From assembly GCA_965234475.1 (NCBI GenBank), contig OZ248397.1, forward strand, positions 1,178,001 to 1,242,000: 64,000 bases of DNA, given 5' to 3'. Of the stretch, positions 61,834-64,000 are shown piece after piece (the stretch's first letter is position 1; each line of letters begins with the position of its first letter). The notes beneath the pieces were generated by a model, which had not been told where the DNA came from, did no database searches, and was given only the letters and a program-made list of their open reading frames with translations. The translations under genes were made by a program, and so were the position numbers. Source of the DNA: Methylopumilus sp947499625 (GTDB lineage Bacteria; Pseudomonadota; Gammaproteobacteria; Burkholderiales; Methylophilaceae).

Positions 61834-63088
61834 ATTTTGAAACTTCCTCAATGCGATTGCGTTTCATGGCAAATTCTTGCGTCGCTATTGGGAATTCATA
61901 ATCCTTAGGAAGCAATGCCCAGATTTTACCCTGTTGTTTCATCGAGCCCGCTTTTCGTCCAGCATCCTCCCCAGTCCCCCAATAGAAATCTGCGCGAACA
62001 CCACCTCGAATCGCTCCACCTGTATCTTGTGCGACCATTAAGCGATCAAGCGGATCATTGGTATTAGGTTGGGTTGTGGACAAGAAAATAGGTGCACCTA
62101 ATGGAATAAATTTAGGATCGATCGCAACACTTCTTTCCGCTTCAATCGACACCCCCAAAGCACCGATCGGGCCTGGTAAGTCATTCGGTAATTTTCTAAA
62201 GAATACGTAGCTAGCATTTATATTTAAAAAATCTTTAAGTTTGACAATATTTTTTCTAGCCCAATTTTTAATACCTTCCATCGAAGCTTCAGCCATGGTG
62301 ATTTCTTTTTTCTGAATGAGTGCTGAACCAATAGCTTTAAATGGATGGCCATTTTGATCGGCATAACCAATTTGCATGGCTTCCCCATTATCAAAATGAA
62401 TAATGCCTGATCCTTGAATCTCTAAAAAGAAAGCCTCCACAGGATCTTCTACCCAAACAATTTCATTGCCTGCTAAAGGGCTGCCTTGCCCATCAATCTG
62501 AGCTCTTGATAAATAAGGTACTAATTTGTTTCCCACTACTTTCCCACGTAAACGTTTTGATTTTAGTTCTGGATAAACTTCACTTAAATCCACAGTAATC
62601 AAATCTTTGGGCGTTGTGTAAAGCGGGATTTTGTAATGCGACGTTTTAACCTTACTCCCTTTTAAGATAGGCTGATAATAACCAGTGATCATGCCGGTTT
62701 CGGAACCATCGACATTACTTGCAATATAGATATCAAAATATTCTCTAAAATAGTTTTTAATATTTTCATCACTTGGCTCTTTGATATCATCCGTAAGATC
62801 ACATACTTTTTTCCAAGTATCTTTTTGTTTTAAAGCAGAGCAGCTTCTAAGCCATGCCGTCCAAGCAGGCATAAGATTGTCACTTTCAAATGAAGACTCA
62901 ATCGCGCTCCAGTCTGATTTTTTTAGAAGGCCGTAATCAGGAATTTTTGCCAGATCTTCTTTTTCTGTTTTAATTTTTGGGCAGTCACAATTAGGTTTTG
63001 CAACAGAAACTTTTTCTCCCTTATGGGGCACTTCTGCACATGAGACAAGAAATACAGTAAACAGCAATAAAATTAAACGTCTCATCAA
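61832..63088 (-). CDS. mltA: Membrane-bound lytic murein transglycosylase A
   Basis: Outer-membrane lipoprotein that cleaves peptidoglycan to anhydro-muropeptides. The signal ends with the lipobox LVSC (Cys at about 17). MltA domain motif MITGYYQPILKGS is followed by the C-terminal 3D domain with three Asp, including the catalytic one in VAQDTGGAIRGGVRADFYWG. 418 residues. Its start overlaps apaG by four bases; apaG-mltA is a common beta-proteobacterial pair. Confidence 0.96.
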   Translation of the reverse strand: MMRRLILLLFTVFLVSCAEVPHKGEKVSVAKPNCDCPKIKTEKEDLAKIPDYGLLKKSDWSAIESSFESDNLMPAWTAWLRSCSALKQKDTWKKVCDLTDDIKEPSDENIKNYFREYFDIYIASNVDGSETGMITGYYQPILKGSKVKTSHYKIPLYTTPKDLITVDLSEVYPELKSKRLRGKVVGNKLVPYLSRAQIDGQGSPLAGNEIVWVEDPVEAFFLEIQGSGIIHFDNGEAMQIGYADQNGHPFKAIGSALIQKKEITMAEASMEGIKNWARKNIVKLKDFLNINASYVFFRKLPNDLPGPIGALGVSIEAERSVAIDPKFIPLGAPIFLSTTQPNTNDPLDRLMVAQDTGGAIRGGVRADFYWGTGEDAGRKAGSMKQQGKIWALLPKDYEFPIATQEFAMKRNRIEEVSK

Positions 63089-63468
63089 TGAAGTGTCCTT
63101 GGCATCGATAAAATAAACATAGGAATTTCTGCATCAAATGATGTGCCATCTTCGGACACCATCTGATAACTGCCATGCATAGAACCTACAGGTGTGTTAA
63201 TTTCAGTCCCGCTTGTATAAGTATACGATTCATGTGGTTGGATCAGAGGCTGTTCACCAACTACGCCCAAGCCTTTCACTTCAAAAGATTCTTCATTAGC
63301 ATCTGTAATAATCCAATGACGGCTGACAAGCTGAGCTGGGACCAACCCATCATTACTGATCGTAACGGTGTAGTGAAAAAAATAACGGTTATGCGCCATG
63401 CTAGATTTTTCTTCTACAAAATGAGTTTCAACCCTAATACGAATTGCATGTAGTTTTGCAGATCCCAT
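63085..63468 (-). CDS. apaG: ApaG (DUF525) protein
   Basis: 127-residue immunoglobulin-like domain protein. HRYFFHYTVTISND-type segment (NRYFFHYTVTISNDG), RHWIITDANEESFEVKGLGV and YTYTSGTEINTPVGSMHGSY are family hallmarks. It is linked to Co2+/Mg2+ tolerance in enterobacteria; exact role unclear. Between thiG (four-base gap) and mltA (four-base overlap), so probably co-transcribed with them. Confidence 0.94.
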   Translation of the reverse strand: MGSAKLHAIRIRVETHFVEEKSSMAHNRYFFHYTVTISNDGLVPAQLVSRHWIITDANEESFEVKGLGVVGEQPLIQPHESYTYTSGTEINTPVGSMHGSYQMVSEDGTSFDAEIPMFILSMPRTLH

Positions 63469-63472
63469 GATA

Positions 63473-64000
63473 TTAGGAAATCATTCCTTGTGTCGGCGAA
63501 CTAGGTGACGCTGAATATAATTTCTTAGCCATTCTTCCGGCTAGATATGCTTCGCGTCCAGCTTCAATGGCTTTTTTCATAGCACTCGCCATCATAATTG
63601 GATCATTCGCACTTGCAATTGCTGTGTTCATCAGAACGCCTTCGCAACCTAATTCCATCGCAATCGCAGCATCTGATGCGGTACCGACACCTGCATCCAC
63701 TAAAACAGGGACTTTAGCATGCTCGATAATAATTTGTAAATTCCATGGATTTAAAATTCCCATACCGGAACCAATGAGAGAAGCTAAAGGCATGATGGCA
63801 CAACAGCCAATATTTTCCAGTTCTTTTGCCACAATCGGATCGTCAGATGTATACACCATCACATCAAAACCTTCTTTAATCAGAACTTCTGCGGCTTTTA
63901 AAGTTTCAATCACATTGGGATAAAGTGTTTTAGGATCACCTAAGACTTCTAGCTTCACAAGCTTATGGCCATCTAATAATTCACGCGCCAAACGAAGTGT
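63473..64000 (-). CDS. thiG: Thiazole synthase ThiG, 5' part beyond window edge
   Basis: Forms the thiazole phosphate of thiamine from deoxyxylulose phosphate, dehydroglycine and ThiS-thiocarboxylate. The visible C-terminal two thirds (about 175 residues) carry the Schiff-base Lys in LVKLEVLGDP, DVMVYTSDDP, PLASLIGSGMGI, VDAGVGTASDAAIAMELG and NTAIASA. The frame is open to the window's right edge (TLRLARELLDG), so the GTG at 63991 is not the true start. Any TPP riboswitch would lie outside. Confidence 0.96.
   Translation of the reverse strand, partial: TLRLARELLDGHKLVKLEVLGDPKTLYPNVIETLKAAEVLIKEGFDVMVYTSDDPIVAKELENIGCCAIMPLASLIGSGMGILNPWNLQIIIEHAKVPVLVDAGVGTASDAAIAMELGCEGVLMNTAIASANDPIMMASAMKKAIEAGREAYLAGRMAKKLYSASPSSPTQGMIS

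Noticed and set aside
1..64000. CRISPR arrays, insertion sequences, phage or defence islands
   Set aside because: No regularly spaced repeats, transposase or integrase-like frames, or tRNA-bordered accessory block were seen anywhere in the window.

Overview
The window looks like chromosome from a small-genome, low-GC betaproteobacterial methylotroph of the Methylophilaceae, closest in style to the freshwater/marine 'Candidatus Methylopumilus'/OM43 type. This assignment is inference. It rests on AT-rich, very tightly packed genes, on gene orders typical of Betaproteobacteria (rpe-trpEGDC, metX-metW-ampG, mreBCD-mrdA-rodA-rlpA, lptM-lysA, TorF porin-glnK-amtB, mltA-apaG) and on a gene for the PQQ precursor peptide PqqA. 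I see no rRNA, tRNA, CRISPR array, insertion sequence, phage gene or other mobile DNA. No stretch of 300 bases lacks a gene.

Layout. 1-9000: end of mtgA, uvrA (-), then the + run yajR-ssb-fmdB-DUF502-aspS-VOC-yjbQ. 9000-10800: a small Cys-rich secreted protein and a major porin (-), with an elaborate porin control region. 10806-13526: dgt, aroB and aroK (-). 13667-16547: mrcA (PBP1A) and a conserved protein. 16537-22075: hemB, trpC, trpD, trpG, trpE and rpe (-). 22177-28329: hemA-prfA-prmC-metX-metW-ampG (+). 28326-33003: xthA (-), pyrE (+), gatCAB (-). 33071-46837: one long + run covering cell shape (mreBCD, mrdA, rodA, rlpA), lipoate (ybeD, lipB, lipA), glutathione (gshA, gshB), a flavinylation-linked trio (apbE, NusG-II protein, Gx transporter), lptM and lysA. 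46834-50706: purU (-), ispH, nudB, nadA and a HIT protein. 50695-57336: ferredoxin, TonB, mpl, metH and ubiK (-). 57455-60355: a sigma-54 promoter, TorF-type porin, glnK and amtB. 60395-64000: an unrecognised 399-residue protein, the tiny pqqA, then mltA, apaG and the cut-off thiG (-).

How the genes fit together. Peptidoglycan synthesis and recycling recur across the window (mtgA, mrcA, mrdA, rodA, mreBCD, rlpA, ampG, mpl, mltA, lysA). AspRS carries both marker residues of the non-discriminating type, which fits the gatCAB operon as the route to Asn-tRNA. Nitrogen uptake (porin, PII, AmtB) sits behind a sequence-perfect RpoN promoter. Several genes usually found at these junctions are absent (pilMNOPQ between mrcA and aroK, gph between rpe and trpE, dacA between rlpA and ybeD), which fits genome streamlining.

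The least expected items are the free-standing pqqA beside an unrecognised protein, the porin promoter with five helically phased A-tracts and two leader hairpins, and the apbE/NusG-II/Gx transporter trio. I found no clear undescribed defence or mobile system.
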